The notes under the pieces were generated by a model, which saw only the letters and a program-made list of their open reading frames with translations, did not search any database and was not told the DNA's origin. This document shows positions 34,793 through 43,295 of a stretch of DNA of 52,654 nt, in pieces. The translations under genes were made by a program, and so were the position numbers. The stretch's first letter is position 1. Every line of letters begins with the position of its first letter. This DNA comes from Bacteroidota bacterium. Its GTDB lineage: Bacteria; Bacteroidota; Ignavibacteria; Ignavibacteriales; Ignavibacteriaceae. The stretch is from contig JAKAKL010000099.1 of NCBI GenBank assembly GCA_021824565.1, positions 1 to 52,654 on the forward strand, written 5' to 3'.

Positions 34793-36805
34793 ATGATCGG
34801 AACTATAACTTCATTTAAAACTTATTGCAACAGTTTAACAAGTTTCTCCAGATATAAAACAAGAGAAGTTTATATCGGCGATGTGCCGCTCGGTGGAAAT
34901 AATCCGATTAGAATTCAATCCATGACGACAACAGACACAATGGATACAATCGCAACTGTTGAACAGACAATCAGAATGGTCGATGCAGGTTGTGAATATG
35001 TAAGAATTACAGCGCCGAGCAAATCTGAAGCGCAAAACCTTGAAGAAATTAAAAAAGAATTACGAAAGCGCGGATATAAAGTACCGTTGATTGCCGATAT
35101 TCATTTTACTCCAAATGCTGCCGAGATTGCAGCAAGAATAGTTGATAAAGTTCGTGTCAATCCCGGAAACTACGCTGACAGAAAAAAATTTGAAACTATT
35201 GAATATACGGATAATGATTATGAATCCGAGCTTGGAAGAATTAGAGAAAAGTTCTCGCCGCTTGTAAAAATTTGCAAAGAATATGGCACCGCAATGAGGA
35301 TCGGGACAAACCATGGCTCGCTTTCCGACCGCATTATGAGCCGCTACGGTGATACTCCGCTCGGGATGGTGGAATCGGCTCTGGAGTTTGTGCGTATTTG
35401 TGAAGATTTAAATTATTATAGCATTGTCCTTTCAATGAAAGCAAGCAATCCGCAAGTAATGGTTCAAGCATACAGGCTTTTAATTAAAAAGATGGAAGAA
35501 GAAAAAATGAATTATCCGCTTCATCTTGGTGTAACGGAAGCCGGGGGCGGTGAAGACGGAAGAATAAAATCTGCGCTCGGTATTGGCGCTCTGCTTGAAG
35601 ATGGAATTGGCGATACAGTTAGAGTTTCATTAACCGAAGATCCTGAGTTTGAAGCGCCGGTTGCAATCATGATTGTTGATAGATATAAAGGAAGAGAAAA
35701 TCATGCCTCTATTAAATCTATTGAAAAAATTCCCATCGATCCGTTTAATTATTTTAAACGGCAGACAAATGAGACAGTGGAAATTGGCGGGCATAATGTG
35801 CCGAGAGTGGTTGCAGATTTCAGTAAACGCGAATTAAAATCTTATCGTGATCTTTCGGATGCGGGATATTTTTACAATGAAGAATCAGATAAATGGAATT
35901 TGAACGATATGGCTGCTGACTATATCTTCCTTGGAAAAAATACTGCACCTTTTGCAATTCCTAATGGATTAAAAATTATTTATAACTATGAGTCGTGGAT
36001 AAATAAAGGAAACCACGATTGGTCGTTTCCTTTATTTACGACGGAAGAATTTATGAATTATTCCGGCGGCAATGCACAAACTATTTTTGCTAAAATTAAT
36101 TTCAATGACTTCTCACCAAATTTTATTGAGAAGCTGAAAAATTATCCTTCGGTGGTTCTTGTTATTGAAACTTCTAATTTACACGGGATGGCTGAACAAA
36201 GAAGATTTTATTTCGATCTGCTGGAAAAGGAAATTAAAAACCCTGTCATCTTAAAAAGAAATTATAATAATATAAATCTTGACGAACTTAGACTTTTTGC
36301 TTCTACTGATTTAGGGACTTTATTAATTGACGGCTTTGGAGATGGAGTTTGGATTGAAGTAGAAAATCTGAATAATACAGAGCTTGATTCCACCAGCTCA
36401 AAAGTATACGTCAAAAAATTTATAAGGAAAAACGATTCTAAAGAAAAAATAATCAATAGAATCTTATTTGGAATTCTACAGGCTGCACGAACAAGAATTT
36501 CCAAAACGGAGTACATTGCTTGTCCTTCATGCGGCAGAACTCTTTTTGATCTGCAAGAAACTACTAACATGATACGTAAAAAGACGGAACATTTGAAAGG
36601 CGTTAAGATTGCAATAATGGGCTGCATTGTTAACGGGCCCGGTGAAATGGCTGATGCTGATTATGGTTACGTAGGTTCCGGTATCGATAAAATAACCTTG
36701 TACCGCGGAAAGGATATTGTACGAAGAAATATTCCAGCCGCAGGTGCGGTTGATTCTCTGATTGAAATTATAAAAGAAGATAATAACTGGATTGAGTCAA
36801 ATTAA
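34793..36805 (+). CDS. ispG: 4-hydroxy-3-methylbut-2-en-1-yl diphosphate synthase, long form
   Basis: 670 residues, about 280 longer than E. coli IspG. The N-terminal TIM barrel (about 20-310) has VPLGGNNPIRIQSMTTTDT and VPLIADIHFTP. A central insert (about 310-560) follows, then the 4Fe-4S domain with CPSCGR and CIVNGPGE, supplying three Cys and the Glu ligand. The insert-bearing form is known in plants, Chlamydia, Chlorobi and Bacteroidota. It catalyses the penultimate step of the MEP pathway, giving HMBPP, and needs electrons from ferredoxin or flavodoxin. The encoded 2[4Fe-4S] ferredoxin at 21.4 kb is one candidate donor. It appears transcribed alone. Confidence 0.96.
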   Translation: MIGTITSFKTYCNSLTSFSRYKTREVYIGDVPLGGNNPIRIQSMTTTDTMDTIATVEQTIRMVDAGCEYVRITAPSKSEAQNLEEIKKELRKRGYKVPLIADIHFTPNAAEIAARIVDKVRVNPGNYADRKKFETIEYTDNDYESELGRIREKFSPLVKICKEYGTAMRIGTNHGSLSDRIMSRYGDTPLGMVESALEFVRICEDLNYYSIVLSMKASNPQVMVQAYRLLIKKMEEEKMNYPLHLGVTEAGGGEDGRIKSALGIGALLEDGIGDTVRVSLTEDPEFEAPVAIMIVDRYKGRENHASIKSIEKIPIDPFNYFKRQTNETVEIGGHNVPRVVADFSKRELKSYRDLSDAGYFYNEESDKWNLNDMAADYIFLGKNTAPFAIPNGLKIIYNYESWINKGNHDWSFPLFTTEEFMNYSGGNAQTIFAKINFNDFSPNFIEKLKNYPSVVLVIETSNLHGMAEQRRFYFDLLEKEIKNPVILKRNYNNINLDELRLFASTDLGTLLIDGFGDGVWIEVENLNNTELDSTSSKVYVKKFIRKNDSKEKIINRILFGILQAARTRISKTEYIACPSCGRTLFDLQETTNMIRKKTEHLKGVKIAIMGCIVNGPGEMADADYGYVGSGIDKITLYRGKDIVRRNIPAAGAVDSLIEIIKEDNNWIESN

Positions 36806-36913
36806 TTTTTGCTTCAAATTATAATTGCTTAGAAATTTTGATTTTTTATTTTAACTACAGTATTAGAAATCACAAAATATAATATTTTTATTCAAAGTGG
36901 AGCGATTTAATTA

Positions 36914-36944
36914 TTGATATATTGACGCTCATAGTTTATATTTG
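36914..36944 (+). promoter_or_regulatory. Bacteroidota-type promoter upstream of the NIF3 gene
   Basis: TTG (36914-36916), 20 bases, TATATTTG (36937-36944). The predicted transcript would start near 36950 and meet a terminator at 37046-37075 before the NIF3 gene. Confidence 0.55.
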
Positions 36945-37045
36945 CCTAAGAAATTATGATAAGTAGAATAAAATATTTAGTAAATATCAAGATAAGTAAT
37001 AAGTCTGCGGCTGTAACGCGGAAAAGGAATTAAAACAGAAAGATG

Positions 37046-37075
37046 CACCCCGATTAAGTCGGGGTGTATTTTTTT
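37046..37075 (+). terminator. Intrinsic terminator directly before the NIF3 start codon
   Basis: CACCCCGA (37046-37053) and TCGGGGTG (37059-37066) around TTAAG, followed by TATTTTTTT. The NIF3 ATG begins four bases later, with no ribosome binding site between. It either ends the ispG transcript and a short RNA from the 36.9-kb promoter, or acts as a leader attenuator. Confidence 0.75.
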
Positions 37076-37079
37076 AAAT

Positions 37080-38195
37080 ATGACGGGATCTGAAATAATT
37101 AAATATTTTGAAAGTTGGGCTCCGAAAGAGATTGCATGGCAAAAAGATAACACAGGCTTGCAAGTCGGATCTCCAATTAGAAAGGTAAAAAACATTTTAC
37201 TAAGCCTTGACCTTACCGAGATGGTTGTGGACGATGCTATAAAGAAAAATTGTAATTTTATAATTACACATCACCCCTTCCTTTTTCATCCGATAAAAAA
37301 AATCGACCTGCATAAAGACAAAAATTCCAGACTAATAGAAAAGCTCATCAAAAACGAAATCACTTTATATTCTGCACATACAAACCTCGACTCGACAAAA
37401 GACGGCGTAAGTTTCCAGCTTGCAAAAAAATTAAAGCTTCACCAAGTTGACTTTCTTGTTAAACTGAAGTCAAATCAGTTTAAACTCATTGTCTTTTTGC
37501 CTGAAAATTTTGCCGCAAAAGTTTTAGATACTATTTTCAATTCTGGCGGCGGCATTATAGGAGAGTATTCTAATTGCAGTTTTTCTACAAATGGAACCGG
37601 AACATTTAAAGGCTCTTCAAAAACAAATCCAAACTTTGGCAAAAAAGAAGTCGTGGAAAAAATTAACGAAGTTAAGATTGAAGTTATTGTTGATTCATGG
37701 AAACTGAATAATGTAATTTCAGCGATGCTAAAAGCACATCCTTATCAAGAACCTGCTTATGATATAATCCCACTTGAAAATACGAATCAGAATTACGGCA
37801 TGGGAGCAGTTGGGTTTTTAGAAAAGCCGCTTACTCAAAAACAATTTTTGGATTTTGTTGCAGCCAAACTGAAAATAAAAAATTTCAGATACGCTGCGGG
37901 TGGAAAAAATATTATAACAAAAGCGGCTGTGTGCGGCGGCTCGGGAAGTGAATATATAGACGATGCTATCGGCAGCGGCGCTGATGCGTTTATTACTGCC
38001 GATTTGAAATATCATACGTTTCAGGATTATCAAAATAGAATTTTATTAATAGACGCAGGTCATTATGAAACGGAAATTTTCTCTCTTGAAGAAGTTAAGA
38101 AAAGATTGGCTTCATGTATAGAAAATTCTAGATCAAACATTAAGATTTTTAAATATGAAGGGTCAACGAACCCGATAATTTTTTATAATAATTAA
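37080..38195 (+). CDS. NIF3-family dinuclear metal protein
   Basis: 371 residues, the long YqfO type with a PII-like domain (about 130-235) inserted into the metal-binding fold. Metal ligands lie in ITHHPFLFHP and SAHTNLDSTKDG in the N-terminal part and DAGHYETE in the C-terminal part. These proteins form hexameric rings with a two-metal site; they are often annotated GTP cyclohydrolase I type 2, but that activity is not established. The gene follows a terminator with almost no leader and precedes a coiled-coil zinc-ribbon gene by 18 bases. NIF3 plus zinc ribbon is a recurring bacterial pairing. Confidence 0.92.
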   Translation: MTGSEIIKYFESWAPKEIAWQKDNTGLQVGSPIRKVKNILLSLDLTEMVVDDAIKKNCNFIITHHPFLFHPIKKIDLHKDKNSRLIEKLIKNEITLYSAHTNLDSTKDGVSFQLAKKLKLHQVDFLVKLKSNQFKLIVFLPENFAAKVLDTIFNSGGGIIGEYSNCSFSTNGTGTFKGSSKTNPNFGKKEVVEKINEVKIEVIVDSWKLNNVISAMLKAHPYQEPAYDIIPLENTNQNYGMGAVGFLEKPLTQKQFLDFVAAKLKIKNFRYAAGGKNIITKAAVCGGSGSEYIDDAIGSGADAFITADLKYHTFQDYQNRILLIDAGHYETEIFSLEEVKKRLASCIENSRSNIKIFKYEGSTNPIIFYNN

Positions 38196-38213
38196 TTTAG
38201 GAGCACATATAAA

Positions 38214-38939
38214 TTGTTTGACAGGCTAAAAATTTTATACGAATTGCAAAACATTGATGATCAGCTTGATGAGTTAGAAGAACTTCGCGGTGATCTTCCA
38301 AATGCTGTACAAGAACTTGAAGAAAAAATAAAGAGCATCAAAGACGAAATATCAGCCAAGGAAAAGCAGAAAAAAGAATCACTGAGCAAAAGAGAAGAGA
38401 ATGAAAAGGAAGCTGACAAGCTTAAAGAGAGTCAGAAAAAATTCAAAGCACAACTTTACCAGGTAAGAAATAATAAAGAGTATGACGCACTTACAAAAGA
38501 AATAGATCATACCGATGAGCTTGTTGCAAAACTTGAATCTGAAAATGATACTCTAGCCGATGTAAGTAAAAAATTGAGCGAAGAAATTGAAGAGGTAACA
38601 CCGCAGCTTGATGATCTAAAGGAAGAGCTTAAAATAAAAGAAGCCGATCTAAAAGAAATTATAAAAGCCAACGAAAAGGAAGAATCTAAGCTTACAACAA
38701 AAAGAAAAGAAATTGAAGCTCAGACGAAGAAGCCAGATTACGCAGCATACATGAGAATTAGAAAAGCGAAAAAAGGCAAAGCAGTAGTTACTATCAGAAG
38801 ATCGGCTTGTTCCGGCTGTCATAATATCGTGCCTTCGCAGCGCCAGCTTGAGATAAGAAGAAACAACAAATTATTTTTCTGCGAATACTGCGGAAGAATT
38901 CTTGTCTCTTCTGAGATTGCCGATACGGTCGAGGTATAA
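38214..38939 (+). CDS. Coiled-coil protein with C-terminal C4 zinc ribbon
   Basis: 241 residues from a TTG start with AGGAG upstream. About residues 1-180 are a long Lys/Glu-rich antiparallel coiled coil; about 195-241 carry a zinc ribbon with CSGCHN and CEYCGR, two CxxC pairs. This is the family once called DUF164 and recently linked with CdsZ, suggested to act in nucleic-acid or translation regulation. Specific function here is not known. The gene is paired with the NIF3 gene and followed by a strong hairpin. Confidence 0.9.
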   Translation: MFDRLKILYELQNIDDQLDELEELRGDLPNAVQELEEKIKSIKDEISAKEKQKKESLSKREENEKEADKLKESQKKFKAQLYQVRNNKEYDALTKEIDHTDELVAKLESENDTLADVSKKLSEEIEEVTPQLDDLKEELKIKEADLKEIIKANEKEESKLTTKRKEIEAQTKKPDYAAYMRIRKAKKGKAVVTIRRSACSGCHNIVPSQRQLEIRRNNKLFFCEYCGRILVSSEIADTVEV

Positions 38940-38974
38940 TTCTTCATTTTTATACTTTTAATTTAACCAATTCT

Positions 38975-39009
38975 CTACCTTTGCAGGAACTGTTCCGGCA
39001 AAGGTAGAT
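38975..39009 (+). terminator. Strong hairpin after the zinc-ribbon gene
   Basis: TCTACCTTTGC (38975-38985) pairs with GCAAAGGTAGA (38999-39009), and the loop itself contains GGAA/TTCC. No T-run follows on the plus strand, so termination would be atypical; 3'-end protection is also possible. Confidence 0.5.
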
Positions 39010-39056
39010 TGAGTAACAAATTCCTTTCTAACCCCCAATAATTACAAATATTCCTG

Positions 39057-39087
39057 CTGTTTTAACGCAGTTAATTTATTATATTTG
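39057..39087 (+). promoter_or_regulatory. Probable promoter of rnpB
   Basis: CTG (39057-39059), 20 bases, TATATTTG (39080-39087), one base off the -33 consensus. The TATATTTGCC sequence matches the one at 36.9 kb. The leader to the mature rnpB 5' end would be about 80 bases and includes a small GCCGG/CCGGT stem. Confidence 0.5.
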
Positions 39088-39175
39088 CCACACAGAAATA
39101 AAAACTAAATTTAAAAAGTAATTGGCTTAAGCCGGCAATCTATCACCGGTTTATTTTTAAAAGAATAATATAAAT

Positions 39176-39600
39176 AATTCAAACCGGGCAATTGTTCCGA
39201 TTGACATCGGGAAGGAAAGTCCGAACTTCACAGAACAGAGTGCCGGGTAACGCCCGGAGATTATCTGGGCAATCAGATAATTATGGAAAGTGCCGCAGAA
39301 AATATACCGTCCCGATTATATCGGGATAAGGGTGAAATGGCAGGGTAAGAGCCTACCGCGGAAATGGTAACATTTCCGGTCCCGTTTTGCGGGATGGCGG
39401 TTAAGTCCGCCACATGGCAAACCCCACTCGAAGCAAGGGCAAATAGGGAAATCTTCCCGATAAATATCGGGACAAGGTTGTTCGCCTTGAATGATTTCCG
39501 GGTAGCCCGCTGGATTCTGATGGTAACATCAGAACAAGATAAATAATTGCCGTCTCGATATCTATCGGGATTACAGAATTCGGCTTACAGGTTTGAATTA
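39176..39600 (+). ncRNA. rnpB: RNase P RNA, bacterial class A
   Basis: Ends are set by P1: AATTCAAACC (39176-39185) with GGTTTGAATT (39591-39600). P2 is GGCAATT with AATTGCC. Conserved core pieces are in order: AGGAAAGTCCGAAC near 39212, ACAGAACAGAGTGCCGGGTA, GGGTGAAATGGCAGGGTAAG with AGAGCCTACCGCG, AACCCCACTCGAAGCAAG and ACAGAATTCGGCTTACAGG near the 3' end. It is the catalytic RNA that matures tRNA 5' ends; the protein partner RnpA is not in the window. Three or four of its helices carry near-identical CCCGAT/ATCGGG stems. No local terminator lies between it and recJ. Confidence 0.95.
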
Positions 39601-39639
39601 TTTTTAATTGTTCCTTTTGCAATCTGCAGGAAACATCGT

Positions 39640-41358
39640 ATGCTGAAAAAGCGCTGGAATATTAGAGAAATCGAAAATAACTACCTTGTCACTGATCTTG
39701 CAGATTCATTGTCTATCTCTGAGGTGTTAGCCAGACTTTTAGTTCTTAGAAATATTTACAATTTTGAACAAGCAAAAAACTTTTTCCGTCCGTCTTTAGA
39801 TCATCTGCATGACCCTTTTTTGATGGACGGAATGGAAAGCGCAACCTACCGCGTAATAAAAGCATTAACCGAAAACCAGTTGATTTGCATTTACGGCGAT
39901 TATGATGTCGACGGCACTTGCTCGACCGCTTTGCTCTATCTTTTTCTGAAAGAGCTTGATGCAAATGTTGAATTTTATATTCCCAAAAGATTAACAGAAG
40001 GATACGGCATTTCTAAAGCTGCGATTGATTATGTTAAGAACAATGGCACTTCACTTTTAATTTCCGTTGACTGCGGCATCACTGCCATTGAGGAAGCCGA
40101 TTATGTTAATGAGCTTGGAATGGATTTAATAATTTGCGATCACCATCAGCCTAAAGAAGAAATTCCTCGCGCTCTTGCCGTACTTGACCCGCTAAAACCT
40201 AACTGCAATTATCCGTTCAAATATCTTTCAGGAGCTGGTGTGGCTTTTAAGCTTGCTCAGGGAATTTCTGAGCGAATAGGCAAAAGAGAATTACCGCTGA
40301 AATTTTTAGACCTCGTTGCGCTTGCTGAAGCCGCAGATATTGTTCCTCTTGTTGATGAGAACCGCGTTCTTGTTAAAGAAGGTTTGAGTTCAATTAATTC
40401 AAAACCGCGTCCGGGCGTGGAAGCGCTAATGACAAGCAGCCGAAATAAAGTAGGCAGCTTGACTTCGGGACAAATTGTTTTTACTATCGCTCCAAGAATT
40501 AATGCCGTCGGTAGATTAGGAGACGCAGAACGAGCCGTAAAATTATTAATCTCGAACGATAAGATTGAAGCGGAAGGACTTGCAAAAATTTTGGAATCGG
40601 AAAATTATGAGAGACGAAAAATTGATGAAGATACTTTCGATGACGCTTTGGAGATTGTAGAAAATTCTTTGGACTTAACGGAAGAAGCTGCTATTATTCT
40701 TCATCAAGAGAAATGGCATCCTGGAGTTATTGGAATCGTTGCTTCGAGATTAGTTGAAAAATACTACCGTCCAACTATAATGCTAACCACAGTAGATGGA
40801 ATCGCAAAAGGATCGGCACGCAGCATTTCAAACTTTAATATTTACGAAGCTCTTAAAAAATGTCAGGACCTTTTAATTCATTTTGGCGGACACGAAGCTG
40901 CCGCCGGTCTGGCTGTAGAAGTTGAAAAGTTAGACGAATTCAAATTTAAGTTCAATCAAATTGTTAAAGAATCTATTTCGGAAGAAGATATGCTTCCCGA
41001 AATACATATTGATTCTAAGCTTAAATTTTCCGAAATAACATCGAGGTTTTTAAGAATTATGGATCAGTTTGCGCCGTTTGGTCCAGGGAATATGCGTCCT
41101 GTATTTTTATCTGAGGATGTAGAAATAATTAATACGCCGCGTATTGTTGGAACAAATCATCTGGTTCTAAATTTCCGCCAGCAGAACAGCGATAAAGTTT
41201 TTGATGCGATAGGTTTTAATATGGGCGAATACTTTGACACAGTCAGCAAGTTTCGCCCGATTGTAGATATAGTTTATAATATCGACTACAGCGCACGCGA
41301 CGGAAGAACTTTTCCGCAGTTGAAATTAAAAGATTTAAAAATAAAAGAAAATATCTAG
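39640..41358 (+). CDS. recJ: Single-stranded-DNA-specific exonuclease RecJ
   Basis: 572 residues from ATG 39640 (AGGAAA upstream). The frame is open further 5' but that part lies in rnpB. The DHH core has CIYGDYDVDGTCST and LIICDHHQP; the DHHA1 domain has HFGGHEAAAGLAVE; the C-terminal OB-like domain is present. RecJ degrades single-stranded DNA 5' to 3' in recombination and mismatch or base excision repair. It heads a run with yebC, ruvC and ruvA. Confidence 0.97.
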   Translation: MLKKRWNIREIENNYLVTDLADSLSISEVLARLLVLRNIYNFEQAKNFFRPSLDHLHDPFLMDGMESATYRVIKALTENQLICIYGDYDVDGTCSTALLYLFLKELDANVEFYIPKRLTEGYGISKAAIDYVKNNGTSLLISVDCGITAIEEADYVNELGMDLIICDHHQPKEEIPRALAVLDPLKPNCNYPFKYLSGAGVAFKLAQGISERIGKRELPLKFLDLVALAEAADIVPLVDENRVLVKEGLSSINSKPRPGVEALMTSSRNKVGSLTSGQIVFTIAPRINAVGRLGDAERAVKLLISNDKIEAEGLAKILESENYERRKIDEDTFDDALEIVENSLDLTEEAAIILHQEKWHPGVIGIVASRLVEKYYRPTIMLTTVDGIAKGSARSISNFNIYEALKKCQDLLIHFGGHEAAAGLAVEVEKLDEFKFKFNQIVKESISEEDMLPEIHIDSKLKFSEITSRFLRIMDQFAPFGPGNMRPVFLSEDVEIINTPRIVGTNHLVLNFRQQNSDKVFDAIGFNMGEYFDTVSKFRPIVDIVYNIDYSARDGRTFPQLKLKDLKIKENI

Positions 41359-41369
41359 GAGTAACATTA

Positions 41370-42107
41370 ATGTCAGGTCATTCAAAATGGGCTACAACCA
41401 AAAGAAAGAAAGCCGCTATCGACGCAAAACGCGGTAAGGCTTTTACAAAAATCATTAAAGAAATTACAATCGCAGCGCGAGAAGGCGGCGGTGATCCAAA
41501 CGGAAATCCGCGCTTAAGACTCGCTGTTGATAATGCTAAAGCCGTTAATATGCCGGCTGATAACATTGAACGCGCAATAAAAAAAGCTACCGGCGAACTT
41601 GAGGGCGCAACTTATGTTGAGCTTACTTATGAAGGTTACGGACCAGCTGGAGTGGCAGTAATTGTAGAAGTTGCAACAGACAATAAAAATAGAACTGTAG
41701 CAGAAGTAAGACATATCTTTAGTAAGAACGGCGGCAGTATGGGTGAAGGCGGCTCTGTCGCATGGATGTTTGAGAAGAAAGGCGTCGTTACACTTCCAAA
41801 GCAGAATAAAACTGAAGATGAAGTGATGGAAGTAGTGCTGGATGCCGGAGCTGACGATCTTCAAACTGAAGAAGATTATTTCATTATACAAACTTCGATT
41901 GAATCTTTTGAATCTGTTAGAAAAGCTGTCGCAGATAAAAAACTTAGTGTTGAAAATGCTTCGCTTCAGTGGATTGCAAAAAATATGATTGCTGTTGCCG
42001 GCGAAGATGCCGAAAAAGTAATTAAGCTTATTGAATCACTTGAAGACTGTGATGACGTTCAGAATGTTTACACTAATGCCGATATTGATGATTCGGCTTT
42101 AAATTAA
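41370..42107 (+). CDS. yebC: YebC/PmpR family regulator
   Basis: 245 residues, standard length. It starts MSGHSKWATTKRKKAAIDAKRGKAFTKIIKEI in family fashion (shown here only as the SGHSKW and RGKAFTKIIKEI parts) and has VTLTYEGYGPAGVAVIVE-like and GGSMGEGGSVAWMF segments. Members were described as transcription regulators of ruv and quorum-sensing genes. More recently a role in ribosome function at difficult peptide sequences has been proposed. The conserved neighbourhood yebC-ruvC-ruvA is retained here, 11 bases after recJ. Confidence 0.96.
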   Translation: MSGHSKWATTKRKKAAIDAKRGKAFTKIIKEITIAAREGGGDPNGNPRLRLAVDNAKAVNMPADNIERAIKKATGELEGATYVELTYEGYGPAGVAVIVEVATDNKNRTVAEVRHIFSKNGGSMGEGGSVAWMFEKKGVVTLPKQNKTEDEVMEVVLDAGADDLQTEEDYFIIQTSIESFESVRKAVADKKLSVENASLQWIAKNMIAVAGEDAEKVIKLIESLEDCDDVQNVYTNADIDDSALN

Positions 42108-42130
42108 TTCTATCACCAAAAGTATTGTGA

Positions 42131-42667
42131 ATGATAATACTCGGAGTTGATCCCGGAACTATTTTCACCGGTTTCGGGATTATTAAACAAAGTAAAAATA
42201 ATTTTAGCCATATAAAGCATGGACTAATAAAGCTTCCCTCTTCTAAATCTCTTTCATTAAAACTTGAAATTATTTACGATGAACTTGATAAAATAATAAA
42301 GACCTATAAGCCTGATGAATTTGCTATTGAGACTGCATTTTACGGAAAGAATGTACAGTCGGCGATGAAGATCGGCTATGCTCGCGGAGTTTCGCTTCTT
42401 GCAGCAGTACATAATAAAATTCCGGCAAGCGAATATTCACCGCGGGAAATTAAAAAATCGGTCGTCGGTTCAGGTGCCGCATCTAAAGAACAAATCAGTT
42501 ACATGATAAAAAAAATGTTAGACTTAAATGATGAAAAATGCCGCTTCGATGAGACTGATGCGCTTGCGGTAGCAATGTGTCATGCTTTCAGAATGAAAAC
42601 GCCGATAAAGAGAAGCAGCAATTGGAAGGAGTTCATTGAAGCCTTCCCGGAAAGAGTTATTCAATAA
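42131..42667 (+). CDS. ruvC: Holliday junction resolvase RuvC
   Basis: 178 residues. Acidic catalytic residues lie in ILGVDPGTIFTGFG, FAIETAFYGKN and the C-terminal FDETDALAVAMCHA motif. It cuts four-way junctions symmetrically after RuvAB branch migration. It is 23 bases after yebC and 46 bases before ruvA. ruvB is not in the window. Confidence 0.97.
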   Translation: MIILGVDPGTIFTGFGIIKQSKNNFSHIKHGLIKLPSSKSLSLKLEIIYDELDKIIKTYKPDEFAIETAFYGKNVQSAMKIGYARGVSLLAAVHNKIPASEYSPREIKKSVVGSGAASKEQISYMIKKMLDLNDEKCRFDETDALAVAMCHAFRMKTPIKRSSNWKEFIEAFPERVIQ

Positions 42668-42713
42668 TGCGAAAATTATAATTGTATTTTAATTCTAAGT
42701 TTGTATTCTTATT

Positions 42714-43295
42714 ATGATTGGATTATTAAAAGGAAATATTATTTCGTCTAAGCCGACGCAGCTTTTGATAGATGTAAGCGGCGTAGGTTACCTTGTGAAT
42801 ATTTCGATTAACACCTTCGAAAATATCTCCGGTAAAAATTCAGTCTCTCTTTATATCCATACGGCGGTAAAAGAAGATTCAATTACGCTCTACGGATTTT
42901 TTACGGAAGGTGAAAAGGAAATGTTCGAGCTTCTCATTTCCGTAAATGGTATCGGACCTAAAATTGCGCTCAGCATTTTATCGGGTATCAAGATTGATGA
43001 TCTTAAAAATGCAATTCAATCGGCGGACATTTCAAGAATAATTGCAGTTCCAGGCATCGGCAGGAAAACTGCAGAACGTTTGGTGTTAGAGCTTAAATCA
43101 AAAGTAGATCAAGTTCACGAAGAAAGCGGTGCGAAAATTTCTTTCAGTATTAAACAGGAAGCAGTTGCTGCGCTTACAACATTAGGCTACAATTCTAAAA
43201 TTGCCGAGAATGTAGTAAGGGATATTCTGAGCACGGAACCGGATACTTCTCTTGAAGAAGCTATTAAAAAATCTCTGAACAGATTAAACAGATAA
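42714..43295 (+). CDS. ruvA: Holliday junction branch migration protein RuvA
   Basis: 193 residues. OB-fold domain I (1-65), two helix-hairpin-helix motifs (LLISVNGIGPKIALSIL and IIAVPGIGRKTAERLVLEL) and the C-terminal three-helix RuvB-binding domain (about 145-193, AVAALTTLGYNSKIAENVV). It forms tetramers on Holliday junctions and loads RuvB. It ends the repair run; its stop abuts the stop of the convergent gene. Confidence 0.97.
   Translation: MIGLLKGNIISSKPTQLLIDVSGVGYLVNISINTFENISGKNSVSLYIHTAVKEDSITLYGFFTEGEKEMFELLISVNGIGPKIALSILSGIKIDDLKNAIQSADISRIIAVPGIGRKTAERLVLELKSKVDQVHEESGAKISFSIKQEAVAALTTLGYNSKIAENVVRDILSTEPDTSLEEAIKKSLNRLNR

Noticed and set aside
36262-36627. 121-codon minus-strand ORF inside ispG
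   Set aside because: Antisense to the IspG iron-sulfur domain; no independent support.
36945-37075. Cobalamin riboswitch or SRP RNA
   Set aside because: GCGGCTGTAACGCGG looked suggestive, but none of the diagnostic conserved boxes of either RNA is present.
39364-39546. 60-codon ORF within rnpB
   Set aside because: Lies wholly in the conserved core of RNase P RNA.
39547-39639. N-terminal extension of recJ
   Set aside because: The extra codons read through the 3' part of RNase P RNA and are not RecJ-like; ATG 39640 has its own AGGAAA site.
41514-41891. 125-codon minus-strand ORF inside yebC
   Set aside because: Antisense shadow of a strongly conserved gene.
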